Positions 26,342 through 36,669 of a stretch of 64,000 nt of DNA are shown here, in pieces. The position numbers and the translations under genes are program-made. Position 1 is the first letter of the stretch. Every line of letters starts with the position of its first letter. The notes under the pieces are model-generated. The model made no database searches. It worked only from the letters and a program-made list of their open reading frames with translations, and was not told the DNA's origin. Location of the stretch: contig OZ241979.1 in assembly GCA_965204235.1 (NCBI GenBank), positions 558,001 to 622,000 on the forward strand, given 5' to 3'. The stretch is from JAJDTQ01 sp965204235. GTDB taxonomy: Bacteria; Desulfobacterota; Binatia; UBA9968; JAJDTQ01.

Positions 26342-27556
26342 CTAGCGCCGCCTGCGCCTCGCCGGGCGGTCGAACCGCGGAACCGGGTCCACCGGCTTGC
26401 CGTCCTCCCTCACCTCGAAATAGAGACGGGACTCGCCGGACGACCCGCGGTCCCCGACCCAGGCGATACGCTCGCCTCGCTCCACCCGGTCCTCGACCGC
26501 CTTGTCGAGTTCCGAGAGACGTCCGTAAACGGTGTGGTAGCGCCTGTCGTGGTCGAGGATGAGCGTCCTGCCGTACCCCGGCATCCGACCGGCGAAGATC
26601 ACCCGGCCGCGGTCCATGGCGCGGACCGCGGCGCCCGCGGAGGCGGCGATGTCGATGCCCGGACGGTGGACGTCCACGTCCAGTTCCGGGTGCTTGTGGA
26701 CGCCGAACCCGCTGACGACCCTGCCCGTGACCGGGATCTCCACCATGCGTCCGGCCGCGGCGCGGCCCCGCGGCGCCGCCACGACCACGCGGGCAGCCGG
26801 CCGGCACCCGGCCGCGGCCGGGTCCGGCGCCGTTGCCGACCCGGCGGGCCTCTTCCCGGCCTCGGTGATGATCCGCTCCAGACGGATGCAGGCCTGTTGC
26901 AACTCCTCCAGCAGCCTGGCGAGGGTCCGCCGGTTGCGCGCCCGCTCCTCCTCCAGGCCGGCCCGCAACGCCGCCACCGCGTCACGCTCCCCGGACAGCT
27001 TCCGCCGACGGGCGTCCACGTCCTCGCGGAGGTCCCGGCTCCGACGCACGTCCCGGGAAAGGTTGCGGACGAGCTCGCGGTCCCGGCCCAGCACGGTCTC
27101 CAGCCGCCGCTTGCGCCGCATCAACTCCGGCGCCGAGAAGTCGCCGTTGAGGAGCACGAAGGGCGTTCCCGCGCGCCGCCACCGGTAGAGGGCGCGCACC
27201 CGGCCGGACAGGGCCTTCCGGCCCTGCTCCAAGGCGGCAGCGGCCGCCGCCGCTGCTTTCACCGCCAAGTCCAGCTCCCGTTGCTCCCTTTGCAGGAGTG
27301 CGTTCAGGGTCTTCAACCGCTGCGTCTTGCGGCCCAAGTCCGCTTCGATCTCGTCCAGCACCTCCAGCACCGACGCCTGGCCCCGCCGGACCCGGTCGAT
27401 AGCCTCCCGTTCCTGCCGGATGCGCCCTTCCGTCTCCCGGGACCGGTCCGTCTGCTGCGCCTGCGCGGACCACGAGCAGGCCAGCAGCAGGCAGAGGCCG
27501 CCTGCGGCCGCGCGCCTGGTCCGGAAGGCGCGCGCTTCGCTCCCGGAGAGCGTCAA
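26342..27556 (-). CDS. EnvC-like murein hydrolase activator (coiled coil + LytM/M23)
   Basis: A periplasmic protein that, in its best-known relative, couples FtsEX to amidase activation at the septum. It is 404 aa from a TTG at 27556, which overlaps the ftsX stop as TTGA and has GGAGG 8 nt upstream; an ATG at 27631 would run 79 nt back into ftsX. The signal peptide is about 1-33 (ending SWSAQA). Coiled coils span about 35-245. The LytM domain is at about 275-395. It retains HRPGIDI and HTVYG, but has LYFEVR where active M23 enzymes have HxH, so it is probably non-catalytic like EnvC. Confidence 0.9.
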   Translation of the reverse strand: MTLSGSEARAFRTRRAAAGGLCLLLACSWSAQAQQTDRSRETEGRIRQEREAIDRVRRGQASVLEVLDEIEADLGRKTQRLKTLNALLQREQRELDLAVKAAAAAAAALEQGRKALSGRVRALYRWRRAGTPFVLLNGDFSAPELMRRKRRLETVLGRDRELVRNLSRDVRRSRDLREDVDARRRKLSGERDAVAALRAGLEEERARNRRTLARLLEELQQACIRLERIITEAGKRPAGSATAPDPAAAGCRPAARVVVAAPRGRAAAGRMVEIPVTGRVVSGFGVHKHPELDVDVHRPGIDIAASAGAAVRAMDRGRVIFAGRMPGYGRTLILDHDRRYHTVYGRLSELDKAVEDRVERGERIAWVGDRGSSGESRLYFEVREDGKPVDPVPRFDRPARRRRR

Positions 27557-28445
27557 ACCAGGAACCTCCGCACCGACAGCATGCTCCCCGCGGTGCCCAG
27601 CAGCCATCCCATGACCACCAGTTGCGCGCACTGCCGGGGGTCGAGGAACGCGAGCCGTTCAGCCGGCGCCAGCGCCCCGAAGGGCGCCAGCGTGTCCGCG
27701 GTCAGCAGGGAGAACGACGCGCGCAGCAGGACCAGGGCGGCGCCGGCCCCCGCGAGCCCCTGTATCATCCCCTCGATGACGAACGGGGCCTTGATGAGTC
27801 CGTCCGCGGCCCCCACCAGTTGCATGATCTCGATCTCGTCCCGCCGCGCCACGATGGCGAGCTTGATGGTGCTGCCGACGATCAGGCACGCCACCAGGAA
27901 GAGGAACCCGCCGAGCACCCACTTGAGCCGTTCGACGCCGACCATCAGCGCCCGCACCTTCTCCAGCCACGTCTCCGGGTATTCCACCTCCTGGACCCCC
28001 TCCAGGGCCTCCACGCGCCGCGCCAGCGCCAGCACCGCCTCGCGGGAGCGGAAAGCGGACCGCAACTCGACGTCGAGGGAGGCGGGGAGGACCTCCGGGT
28101 CCAAGCCGTCCAGGATCCCCGACTGGGCGCCCAGGGTCCTGCGGAAGTCCTCCCAGGCGCGCTCCCTGGACACGTAGCGCACCGCCTTCACCTCCGGGTA
28201 GGCCGCCATCCGGACCCTGAGGGCTTCCGCGGCCCCCGGGTCCACCCCGTCGCCCAGATAGACGAACACCTGGACCTCGTCGCTCCAACCCCGCACCAGC
28301 CTGCCGAGGTTCTCCTGGATGAGCAGGAAGCCGCCGAACACGAACAGCGTCATGGCCATGACGCCGGCGGTGAGCACGTGGGTCCACAAGAGCTCCCGCA
28401 GGCTCCGCAGGACCCGGCCGGTCACGAACAGGACGTGGGCGGAAC

Positions 28446-28449
<4 letters not shown>
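27553..28449 (-). CDS. ftsX: Cell division protein FtsX
   Basis: A 298 aa membrane subunit of the FtsEX complex at the divisome. Transmembrane segments lie near 22-44, 170-190, 217-240 and 268-290, with a large extracytoplasmic loop (about 45-165) between the first two that would bind EnvC. The ATG at 28449 overlaps the ftsE stop as ATGA, and the stop overlaps the envC-like TTG start, so all three are translationally coupled. Confidence 0.95.
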
Positions 28450-29126
<677 letters not shown>

Positions 29127-29157
29127 GGAAGTCCGGGGAGAACCCGGAAACACCACC

Positions 29158-29187
29158 TTGACAGCGCCGTCGGACGGCTGGTAACGT
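29158..29187 (+). promoter_or_regulatory. Predicted sigma-70 promoter for the radical SAM gene
   Basis: TTGACA at 29158-29163, 18 nt spacing, TAACGT at 29182-29187. It points toward the gene at 29372 and would leave a leader of about 180 nt. I see no known riboswitch in that leader. Confidence 0.45.
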
Positions 29188-29371
29188 GGTGGAAATACGT
29201 CCGTTGTCGGTTCCGGGCCCTCTCGACTCAGGCAGCAGTAAACCATTCCCGGGACGAAAAGGAAAACCGCGGCGGGGCAGGCGCGGTCTCCGGGCCGCCC
29301 GTTGGCAACGCCTCGGGACGCAACGGTTGGCGCCGCATGAGGGACACCGCCTCGATGAGGAGTATCACGCC

Positions 29372-31396
29372 ATGAAGATCCTGTTCGTCAACCCCCGCTT
29401 CCCGAACTCGCTGTGGCGCCTGACGGGCATTACGGACATCCTGCCCCAGCGCTGCGCGCAGACGCCGTTGGGACTGCTCACCGTGGCGGCGCTGACGCCG
29501 CCCGACTTCGACGTGGAGCTCCGGGACGAGAACGTCCGGCCCCTGGAGACGGACACGGACGCCGACGTGGTGGCCATCTCGTGCTGGAACATCCAGTACG
29601 GCCGGACCCGGGAGCTGGCGCAAGCCTTCCGGGAGCAGGGGAAGACCGTGGTGGTGGGAGGCCCGTACCCGTCGTTGTGCCCGGAGCGCTTCACCGACGG
29701 GCTCTTCGACGTGGTCTTCGACGGCGAGGTGGAGATCACCTGGCCGCAGTTCTGCGACGACCTCCGGTCGGGAAGCTGGCGGCCGCTGTACAAGCAGGAG
29801 GGCAACATCGACATCACCCTCTCGCCGACGCCGAGGCTGGACCTGGCGTCCCGTGACGACTACCTCTACTACTTCCTGCAGACCACCCGGGGCTGTCCCT
29901 TCAAGTGCGAGTTCTGCGACATCATCATCACCGACGGGCGCGTGCCCCGGACCAAGAGCGTGGACCAGGTGCTGGCGGAGATCGAGACGGTGGCGTCGGT
30001 GGGCGGGACGCACGTCAGCTTCTCCGACGCCAACCTCATCGGCAACATGCGGTACGCCGAGGAGTTGCTGACCGCGGTGGCGGGCTTCGGGCACGCCAAC
30101 GGCTATCCCATCAACTTCTCCGGAGAGATGACCATCAACGTGGCGGAGAAGCCGCGGCTGCTCCAGTTGATGCACGACGCCAACTTCACCAGCGTCTTCC
30201 TGGGCATCGAGTCGCCCCGCGTGGCGAGCCTCACCGAGACGCAGAAGCGGCAGAACACGCACCGGCCGTTGATGGAGAGCATCCGCAGGATCCAGTCCCA
30301 CAACATGGCGATCCTGGCCGGCATGATCGTGGGCTTCGACAACGACGACACGCGCATCTTCGAGGAACAGTTCGAGTTCCTCCAGGAGGCCGGCATCGCC
30401 TTCACCACCAGCGGGGTGCTCACCGCCATCGAGAAGACCCCCCTCTACCACCGCATGGAGAAGGAGAACCGGCTGATCCCTTACGACTCCGCCCAGATGC
30501 GGGGGCACGGCTCCGCGGACCTGAACTTCGTCCCCAAGCTGATGACCGTGGAAGAGGTGCAGCAGGGCTACAACTGGCTGATCCGCAGCCTCTACAAGTA
30601 CGAGAACTACGGCGCCCGGCTGGCCACGGGGGTCAGGCAGTTCCGCCCGGAGTACCGCCGCCGGGGCCGGGGCCGCGTGGACCGCGAAATCCTCGGAGTG
30701 CTGGCCAGGACCGTCCGCCACTACGTGTGCACCACCGACAGGGCGCGGCGCCGGTTCTTCCTGAAGACCCTCCGGCAGATCCTGTGGCCCCACCCTTCGT
30801 TCGAGAAGCTGGACTACGCCATCAGCTACATGATCTCCGAGAAGCACTTCCACGACTACGTGGACAAGAGCCACGGGGACCCGGAGACGGTGGCCGCGGC
30901 CCCCTTTTCGGAAAGCGCCGCGGTGGAGCACACCTGGGGCGAGTTGAGCAAGGAATACCTGCGGAAGATCAGGCGCGAGATCTACCCCGGCGCCCAGCGC
31001 TGGCGGTGGATGCGGCGCCGGCTACGCAACGCCGTGGCGGTCCCGGAAGCGTTCCTGACGGATCGGGTGGGGCAGCGGTTGAGCCACTTCCTGTCCGACC
31101 TGGACATCGACGTGGTGCCGGTGGCGAGCGCGGCCCTCTCGCGTATCCAGGACAAGGTGGACGTGCTGGTGCTGCCCATCCTCAACAAGGTGCTGCAGGG
31201 GCGCGAAGAGCTGCAACGGGTGGTGGAGCGCCTCAACGAGGAGTCCCAGCGGGAAGTGAAGCGGTTCCCCAGGGTGGTCCACTTTCCCATGGACCAGGGG
31301 GACGGCGCGGCCCTGGAAGCGTTCGCCCGCATCGGCCTGCTGTACACGAGCCGGGTGGAACGGCTGCAACAGGCGTACGTCAAGGCGCTGCAATGA
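29372..31396 (+). CDS. B12-binding-domain radical SAM protein (DUF4070-type)
   Basis: A 674 aa class-B-like radical SAM protein; relatives methylate unactivated carbons using SAM and cobalamin, including hopanoid methylases. The N-terminal B12-binding-like domain is about 1-150, starting MKILFVNPRFPNSLWRLTG. The 4Fe-4S motif is C175-x3-C179-x2-C182 (RGCPFKCEFCD). A radical SAM barrel follows to about 360, with GMIVGFDNDD, then a DUF4070-like part and a roughly 200-residue C-terminal helical extension. The ATG at 29372 follows GAGGAG by 13 nt. No operon partner: the next gene is convergent, 9 nt away. Substrate unknown. Confidence 0.88.
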   Translation: MKILFVNPRFPNSLWRLTGITDILPQRCAQTPLGLLTVAALTPPDFDVELRDENVRPLETDTDADVVAISCWNIQYGRTRELAQAFREQGKTVVVGGPYPSLCPERFTDGLFDVVFDGEVEITWPQFCDDLRSGSWRPLYKQEGNIDITLSPTPRLDLASRDDYLYYFLQTTRGCPFKCEFCDIIITDGRVPRTKSVDQVLAEIETVASVGGTHVSFSDANLIGNMRYAEELLTAVAGFGHANGYPINFSGEMTINVAEKPRLLQLMHDANFTSVFLGIESPRVASLTETQKRQNTHRPLMESIRRIQSHNMAILAGMIVGFDNDDTRIFEEQFEFLQEAGIAFTTSGVLTAIEKTPLYHRMEKENRLIPYDSAQMRGHGSADLNFVPKLMTVEEVQQGYNWLIRSLYKYENYGARLATGVRQFRPEYRRRGRGRVDREILGVLARTVRHYVCTTDRARRRFFLKTLRQILWPHPSFEKLDYAISYMISEKHFHDYVDKSHGDPETVAAAPFSESAAVEHTWGELSKEYLRKIRREIYPGAQRWRWMRRRLRNAVAVPEAFLTDRVGQRLSHFLSDLDIDVVPVASAALSRIQDKVDVLVLPILNKVLQGREELQRVVERLNEESQREVKRFPRVVHFPMDQGDGAALEAFARIGLLYTSRVERLQQAYVKALQ

Positions 31397-31405
31397 GCGC
31401 ACGCG

Positions 31406-32236
31406 TCAGTGGAGCGCGCGCGACCGTCTCTTGATCCGCTCGATCTGCTCGCGCACCATCGGGGCGCTGCCGGACTCCGGCGCCAGTTCCAGGAACCTCT
31501 CCAGGTCGGCGAGCGCGCCCGCGCCGTCGGCGAGCCGCGACCGCAGCAGGCCCCGGTCCCGCACCTGCTCGGCGTCGTCCGGGTCCAGGGTCACCAGCAT
31601 CTCCACCGCCCGGAGGCACCGTTCCAGGTCCTGCCGGTCCACGTAGGTCCGCTTGAGGTTGTGCAGCATGCGCCGGACGATCTGGCGGTCGGACACCGCG
31701 GCCAGGTATTCCGGCCGGACCTCGAGCCGGCCGCCGTACAGCTTGTCGAGCAGCCCCTGCAGGTCCGAAGGCGACAGTATGCGCCCCCGGTGGAAGGGGT
31801 CCACGAAGACCTCCTGGCGGTCGCATACGGTCTTGACCAGGAAATGCCCGGGGAAGCCCACCCCGCGGACCTCCATGTCCAGCCGCTGGGCCACTTCCAG
31901 GTAGAGCACCGACAGGGTGATGGGGATCCCCCGCTTGCGCTCCATGACCCGGTTGAGGAAGCTGTTCTCGGGGTCTTGGTAGTCCTCGTCGTCGCCCCGG
32001 AAACCCTCCTGCCGGAACAGCACGTAGTCCATGCACGCCAACCGCCGGTAGGCGTCTTCCCCGAAGCCCGCCGCGCCGCCCACCCGCTCCGCCAGCCGGT
32101 CCAGCCGGGTCAGGCACTGCCGGACGTCGAGCCCGGGATACTCCGTCGCCGCGATGGTCAGGGCCACCCGGGCCAAGTCCATGTCGGGGTCGGAGACCGC
32201 CCGGGCGAAGGCCCGGCGCCGCTCGCTTTCTTCCAT
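31406..32236 (-). CDS. SirB1-family protein (transglutaminase-like + TPR)
   Basis: A 276 aa protein of the SirB1/UPF0162 family. The N-terminal domain is transglutaminase-like: SFLNRVMERKRGIPITLSVL and MEVRGVGFPGHFLVKT are the characteristic segments (about 90-140). The C-terminal part (about 180-270) is TPR-like helices (LKRTYVDRQDLERCLRAVEM). No enzymatic role has been firmly shown for the family. The start at 32236 is followed 3 codons later by an alternative, but gives the expected MEESERRRAF. It is 53 nt downstream of the ThDP enzyme, probably co-transcribed. Confidence 0.85.
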   Translation of the reverse strand: MEESERRRAFARAVSDPDMDLARVALTIAATEYPGLDVRQCLTRLDRLAERVGGAAGFGEDAYRRLACMDYVLFRQEGFRGDDEDYQDPENSFLNRVMERKRGIPITLSVLYLEVAQRLDMEVRGVGFPGHFLVKTVCDRQEVFVDPFHRGRILSPSDLQGLLDKLYGGRLEVRPEYLAAVSDRQIVRRMLHNLKRTYVDRQDLERCLRAVEMLVTLDPDDAEQVRDRGLLRSRLADGAGALADLERFLELAPESGSAPMVREQIERIKRRSRALH

Positions 32237-32289
32237 TCCCCCTCCGGAGTGAAACCGCGGAGGCATCCCCCCGCCCGGACTTCGCAGGT

Positions 32290-34062
32290 TCAACGCGGGT
32301 CGGAGACCACGTCCACCAGGGCCGGCAGCCGTTGCTCCTTCACCACCTTGCAGGCCCGCTCCAGGGCCGGCCCCAGCTCCGCTGGGGTGCGGATGGGCCC
32401 TTCGCCCCAGACCCCGAAGCACTCGGCCATCTTGGCGTAATCCACCAGGGGGTCGCTCACGTGGGTGCCGATGCCGGCGTTCTCCACCGGCCGGCCGCGG
32501 AACTCCGCCAGCTTGATGGCGTGCTCTTCCGAGTTGTAGAAGGAGTGGTTGTTGTGGATGACGATCAGCAGCGGGATCTTGTGGTGCGCCGCGGTCCACA
32601 GGGCGCTGGAGGTCATCAGCAGGTCGCCGTCCGCCTGGATATCGACGCAGAACTTGTCGGTTCCCATGTGGCCCAGGGCCACGCCGATGGCGGCGCTCAT
32701 GCCGTAGCCCACGCCGGCGCCGCCGCTCCGACCCAGGTACTGGCCCGGCTTGGTCCAGTCCCACAGCTTCCTCGCCCACCCGTTGGCGCTGCCGTTGGCC
32801 AGCACCCAGTCCTCCCGCTTGACCGCCTCGCCCAACTCGTAAGCCAGGCACGCGGTGGAGACCTCGTTCCGGGTGAGGGTCGCCCGGGCCTGTTCCCGCC
32901 ACCGCGCCCGGGCGCCGTGGTGGGCGGCCTGCGCTTCCTGCCTGCGGGCCTCCGCCGCGGACCGGTCCCGGTCGCCCATGAGCTCCCGGCACAGCCGGGT
33001 GAGCTCGGGCAGGGCGATGGCCGTGTCGGCGCTGATGGGCACGTCCACCGCCTGCAGCGGCTGCACGTCCGTGGCCCAACTGTGCACCAGCATGTCGTTC
33101 AGGTGGATGTGGATGATCCGGGCGTCGGGCCGGACCACGTACCCCATCTCCCGGGTGGTGCGATCCACCGTGGTGAGCGAGCCGTAGAGGTCCTGCACGT
33201 CCAGGGCCAGCACCACGTCCGCCTTCTTCAGGAACTCGTCCGACACGTTGGTCACGTCCAGCGGATGGGTGTTGGCGATGTTGTGGCGGTTGCCCTTGTC
33301 GATGACCGGGACGGCCAGCGTCTCCGCCAACTCGGCCAGGGCCGCCACCGCGGCCGGCTTGCGCCCGAGGAAGTCCGCGATGATCAGGGGAGACTGCGCT
33401 TCCACCAGGAGCTTCGCCGCCCGGCGCATGGCTTCCGGGTCCCCCTGCACCGGCGCCTGGGGAGCGAACCGGCCCACGTCCGGGATCTCCACCTGCCGGG
33501 TCATGGCCATCTCCTGGAGGCCGGCGTCGTAGTTGATGTACACCGGCGCCGTGGGCTCGGTGACCGCCAACCGATACCCGCGGATGAAGGACTCCGGGAT
33601 GCTCTCCACCGCGGCGGGCTGGTCGTCCCACTTGACGTAGTCCCGCACCTGGTTCCCCTGCACCAGCGCGGTGTGGATCCAGTCGATCCAGGGGCGGCGG
33701 ATGGTGGTGTCCACCGGGCCGGTTCCGCCCAGGCAGATGATCGGGACCCGGTCGCACCACGCGTTGAAGATGCCCATGCTGCCGTGCTGGAGGCCCACCA
33801 CGTCGTGCAGGATCGCGACCATGGGCTTGCCCGTGGCCTTGGCGTAGCCGTGGGATATGGCCACCGAGATCTCCTCGTGGCAGCAGAAGATCACCTCCGG
33901 GTGATGGTTGCCGCCGTAGTTCACGATGGAGTCGTGGATGCCGCGGAAGCTCGCCCCGGGGTTGAAGGCCGTATATTCGACGTCGAACGCCTTGAGCATA
34001 TCGACCACCACGTCCGAGCCGTACTCCGCCCGTTTCTTCTCCGTTCTGCCCGCCTCTGCCAT
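32290..34062 (-). CDS. Thiamine-diphosphate-dependent enzyme (acetolactate synthase/decarboxylase family)
   Basis: A 590 aa ThDP enzyme with the three usual domains: pyrimidine-binding (about 1-175), central (about 195-340), PP-binding (about 400-585). CCHEEISVAISHGYAK has the activating Glu (E63 or E64). ADGDLLMTSSALWTAA...VIHNN is the GDG-to-NN Mg/ThDP motif. AGGGGGG-type ribosome site precedes the ATG at 34062. It lacks an obvious partner small subunit such as ilvN, so it is more likely a 2-keto acid decarboxylase, lyase or oxidase than acetohydroxy acid synthase. Substrate unknown. The 298-base gap up to 34360 holds nothing I recognise. Confidence 0.88.
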   Translation of the reverse strand: MAEAGRTEKKRAEYGSDVVVDMLKAFDVEYTAFNPGASFRGIHDSIVNYGGNHHPEVIFCCHEEISVAISHGYAKATGKPMVAILHDVVGLQHGSMGIFNAWCDRVPIICLGGTGPVDTTIRRPWIDWIHTALVQGNQVRDYVKWDDQPAAVESIPESFIRGYRLAVTEPTAPVYINYDAGLQEMAMTRQVEIPDVGRFAPQAPVQGDPEAMRRAAKLLVEAQSPLIIADFLGRKPAAVAALAELAETLAVPVIDKGNRHNIANTHPLDVTNVSDEFLKKADVVLALDVQDLYGSLTTVDRTTREMGYVVRPDARIIHIHLNDMLVHSWATDVQPLQAVDVPISADTAIALPELTRLCRELMGDRDRSAAEARRQEAQAAHHGARARWREQARATLTRNEVSTACLAYELGEAVKREDWVLANGSANGWARKLWDWTKPGQYLGRSGGAGVGYGMSAAIGVALGHMGTDKFCVDIQADGDLLMTSSALWTAAHHKIPLLIVIHNNHSFYNSEEHAIKLAEFRGRPVENAGIGTHVSDPLVDYAKMAECFGVWGEGPIRTPAELGPALERACKVVKEQRLPALVDVVSDPR

Positions 34063-34360
34063 GTGTTCCCCCCTCGTTGCGTGTTCGCCGTCTCGCGGCG
34101 CGGTCCCCCCGGAGGCCGCGCTCGACGCAGCAAAGCCATAGCCCCTTTGCCGCGCCCGCGTCAACCCGGCTCCCCTCCCCCCGTCCGCTCGTCGGTGGTC
34201 CCTCTGCCTTCCAACCAGAGATCAAGATTGGTAAGGTGTCCTCTGCAAACCCAGCGGGTGGATTCCGCGACAGGGTTGGCTTGCAGGTCTCGAGTGTCTG
34301 TCATGGTCTTCCTCCGTTCGGTTTCGATCCTGGCAGAGCCTTAGAGGAAAGGGTTGCTCC

Positions 34361-35302
34361 ATTTCTTCGAGTCCGCTAAAAATCGGCGTTTTCCTGCCCA
34401 TCTCGGGACGCGCCGCCGGTCCCGAGACCCTGCGCCAGGCGGCCCGGAGCGCGGAAGCCTGGGGCTTCGACTCCGTGTGGGCCGCGGACCGCGTCGTCAT
34501 CCCCTGGCGCATCGACACCCCCTACCCCTACGGCCCGGACCGGTCGTTCATCGTGCCCCCGGACCGTCCCTTCCTCGATTCCCTGAGCTGTCTCACGTTC
34601 CTCGCCGCGTGCACCGAGCGCGTGGAGCTGGGCATCAGCGTCCTGGTGCTGCCCTACCGCCAACCGCTGGTGTGGGCCAAGACCGCGGCCACCCTCGACC
34701 GCCTCTCCCGGGGCCGTTTCATCCTGGGCGTGGGCGTGGGATGGATGGAGGAGGAGTTCCGCGCCCTCCAGACGCCGTTCCGGGACCGGGGCCGCAGGAC
34801 CGACGAGCAGCTCCGGGTGCTGAAGGAGCTCTGGAGCGCCGAGCGCGCGAGCTTCTCGGGAGAGTTCTACGAGTTCGAGGACGTGGCCTTCCTGCCCAAG
34901 CCGTACCGCGCCGGCGGCATCCCCGTCTGGGTGGGCGGCGAGGGGGGGCGCGCGCAGAGACGCGCCGGACGCTACGGGGACGCGTGGTTCCCCTACTTCG
35001 TGCGCATCGAGCCGGAGGAGCTCGCCGCACGGTTCGACAACGTGCGGCGCTGGGCCGAGGCCGCGGGACGGTCGCCGGACGGCGTGCGCTTGCACTGCTG
35101 CCTCCCCGTCCACGTCACCGAAGATCCCGCGCCCCAGGAGCCGGACCGTCTGGCCGGGACGCCCGCCCAGCTCGTGGAAGCCGTCGGGCGCTACCGCGAC
35201 GCGGGAGTGGAGCATCTGGCGCTCCAGTTCATGGTCCCGCGCTGGCCCGACCGGCTCGCGCAGATGCAGCGGTTCGCGGAAGGGACCCTGCCGCACGTCT
35301 GA
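34361..35302 (+). CDS. LLM-class F420/FMN-dependent oxidoreductase, start codon abnormal
   Basis: A luciferase-like TIM-barrel oxidoreductase of about 310 aa. Family features begin at IGVFLPISGRAAGPETLRQA and continue through WAADRVVIPWR, LSRGRFILGVGVGWMEEEF and GDAWFPYF to the end at 35302. Homologous sequence reaches back to base 34376, yet no ATG, GTG or TTG lies in frame there: the codon where Met is expected is CTA (34376-34378). The listed start is an ATT at 34361, 7 nt after AGGG. The next normal start is a GTG at 34475, which would remove the first beta-alpha unit. It either uses a rare start codon, has lost its start, or contains a sequencing error. It is followed 5 nt later by an MFS gene. 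Confidence 0.75.
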   Translation: MSSSPLKIGVFLPISGRAAGPETLRQAARSAEAWGFDSVWAADRVVIPWRIDTPYPYGPDRSFIVPPDRPFLDSLSCLTFLAACTERVELGISVLVLPYRQPLVWAKTAATLDRLSRGRFILGVGVGWMEEEFRALQTPFRDRGRRTDEQLRVLKELWSAERASFSGEFYEFEDVAFLPKPYRAGGIPVWVGGEGGRAQRRAGRYGDAWFPYFVRIEPEELAARFDNVRRWAEAAGRSPDGVRLHCCLPVHVTEDPAPQEPDRLAGTPAQLVEAVGRYRDAGVEHLALQFMVPRWPDRLAQMQRFAEGTLPHV

Positions 35303-35307
35303 ACCCC

Positions 35308-36585
35308 ATGGCTCGCCGCCCTTTCTTCTACGGCTACGTCATCGTCGCCCTCTGCTTCTTCAACATGGTGCTGATGCGGGGGATCCTGGCCTCGTTCAGC
35401 GTCTTCTACATCGCGCTGCTGGAGACCTTCGGGTGGTCCCGCGCCGCCACCGGGACCATCGCTTCGGTGAACGGCTTCTTCTACAGCGCCTCCGCGCCGC
35501 TGGTGGGCTGGGCCTTCGACCGTCTCGGGCCGCGCATCCTCATGCCGTTGGGAGCCCTCCTCATCGGCTGCGGCCTGCTGCTCTTGGGGGCGAGCACGTC
35601 CCTTTGGCACTTCTACCTCTCCTACGGCCTGCTGGTGGGGTTCGGCATCGGCTGCATCGGCTTCGTCAGCAACACGGCCCTGCTTTCCCACTGGTTCCGG
35701 CGCGGGCGGGGAAAGGCCCTGGGCTTCGCCACCATGGGACTGGGCTTCGGCATCCTGATGGTGCCCGTGGTGCAGGCCCTCATCACCCGCTACGGCTGGC
35801 GCGCCGCGGTCACGCTGCTGGGAGTGGTGGTGCTGGCAACCATGGTCCCCTTGAACGCCGTGTTCCAGAGACGCCGGCCAGAGGACATCGGACAGCTTCC
35901 GGACGGCGACCTCATGGACGCCGCGGACGCCGCACCGGCCGCAGCCGGCGCCGGCCCGGAAAGGCCCGCCTCCCGCCATGAGTGGACCCTCGGGGAGGCG
36001 TTCCGGTCGTTCCCGTTCTGGGCCATCGCCCTGGGCCATCTGGCCCTGGGCGCCGGCCTGTCGCTGATGTACACGTACGCGGTGGCGCACCTGGTCCACG
36101 CCGGGTTGACGAAGCAGGCGGCCGCCAACGCCTTCAGCCTCGTGGGGGTGGCGCGGATCCCGGGCACGGCCGTCTCGGGGATCGCCTCGGACCGCCTCGG
36201 GCGCGACCACGCCTACCTCCTCGGCACCTTCCTGACCCTGGCCGGCATCGGGGTGCTCATGGTCCTGGGCCCGGACGCCCCCGGATGGTGGTTCGCCGCG
36301 TTCGCCGTGCTCTACGGCGTGGGGCACAGCGCCGGCAACCCGACCTTCGGCGCCACCATCACCGACATCTTCGGCGGCAGGAACGTGGGAAAGATCGTCG
36401 GGTTCCTGGAGGTCACCTTCGGCCTCGGAGTGGCGGTGGGGTCCTGGTTCGGCGGCTTCTCCTTCGACATGACCGGGTCCTACCGGCACGCCTGGGTGGT
36501 GGGCTTGGCGGCTTTCACCCTCGCCTACCTGAGCATCCGCGCCAGCATGACCTGGAAACGCCGCGTCGGCGCCGAGACCCGCTGA
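35308..36585 (+). CDS. Major facilitator superfamily transporter
   Basis: A 425 aa, 12-helix transporter starting MARRPFFYGYVIVALCFFNM. The loop 2-3 signature is GWAFDRLGPR (about 67-76) and the loop 8-9 equivalent is GIASDRLGRDH (about 290-300). A cytoplasmic loop of about 40 residues (PEDIGQLPDGDLMDAAD...) separates the halves. It resembles the oxalate/formate and monocarboxylate-type MFS groups. Position immediately after the LLM enzyme suggests uptake of that enzyme's substrate; this is inference. Confidence 0.87.
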   Translation: MARRPFFYGYVIVALCFFNMVLMRGILASFSVFYIALLETFGWSRAATGTIASVNGFFYSASAPLVGWAFDRLGPRILMPLGALLIGCGLLLLGASTSLWHFYLSYGLLVGFGIGCIGFVSNTALLSHWFRRGRGKALGFATMGLGFGILMVPVVQALITRYGWRAAVTLLGVVVLATMVPLNAVFQRRRPEDIGQLPDGDLMDAADAAPAAAGAGPERPASRHEWTLGEAFRSFPFWAIALGHLALGAGLSLMYTYAVAHLVHAGLTKQAAANAFSLVGVARIPGTAVSGIASDRLGRDHAYLLGTFLTLAGIGVLMVLGPDAPGWWFAAFAVLYGVGHSAGNPTFGATITDIFGGRNVGKIVGFLEVTFGLGVAVGSWFGGFSFDMTGSYRHAWVVGLAAFTLAYLSIRASMTWKRRVGAETR

Positions 36586-36669
36586 AGGGCGGGCGGAAGG
36601 AAGGCGTGATGAAGGTTGGCTTTCTGGCGCTCTTTCGAGAAATCGACAGCGACGAAGACCTATTGGCTC

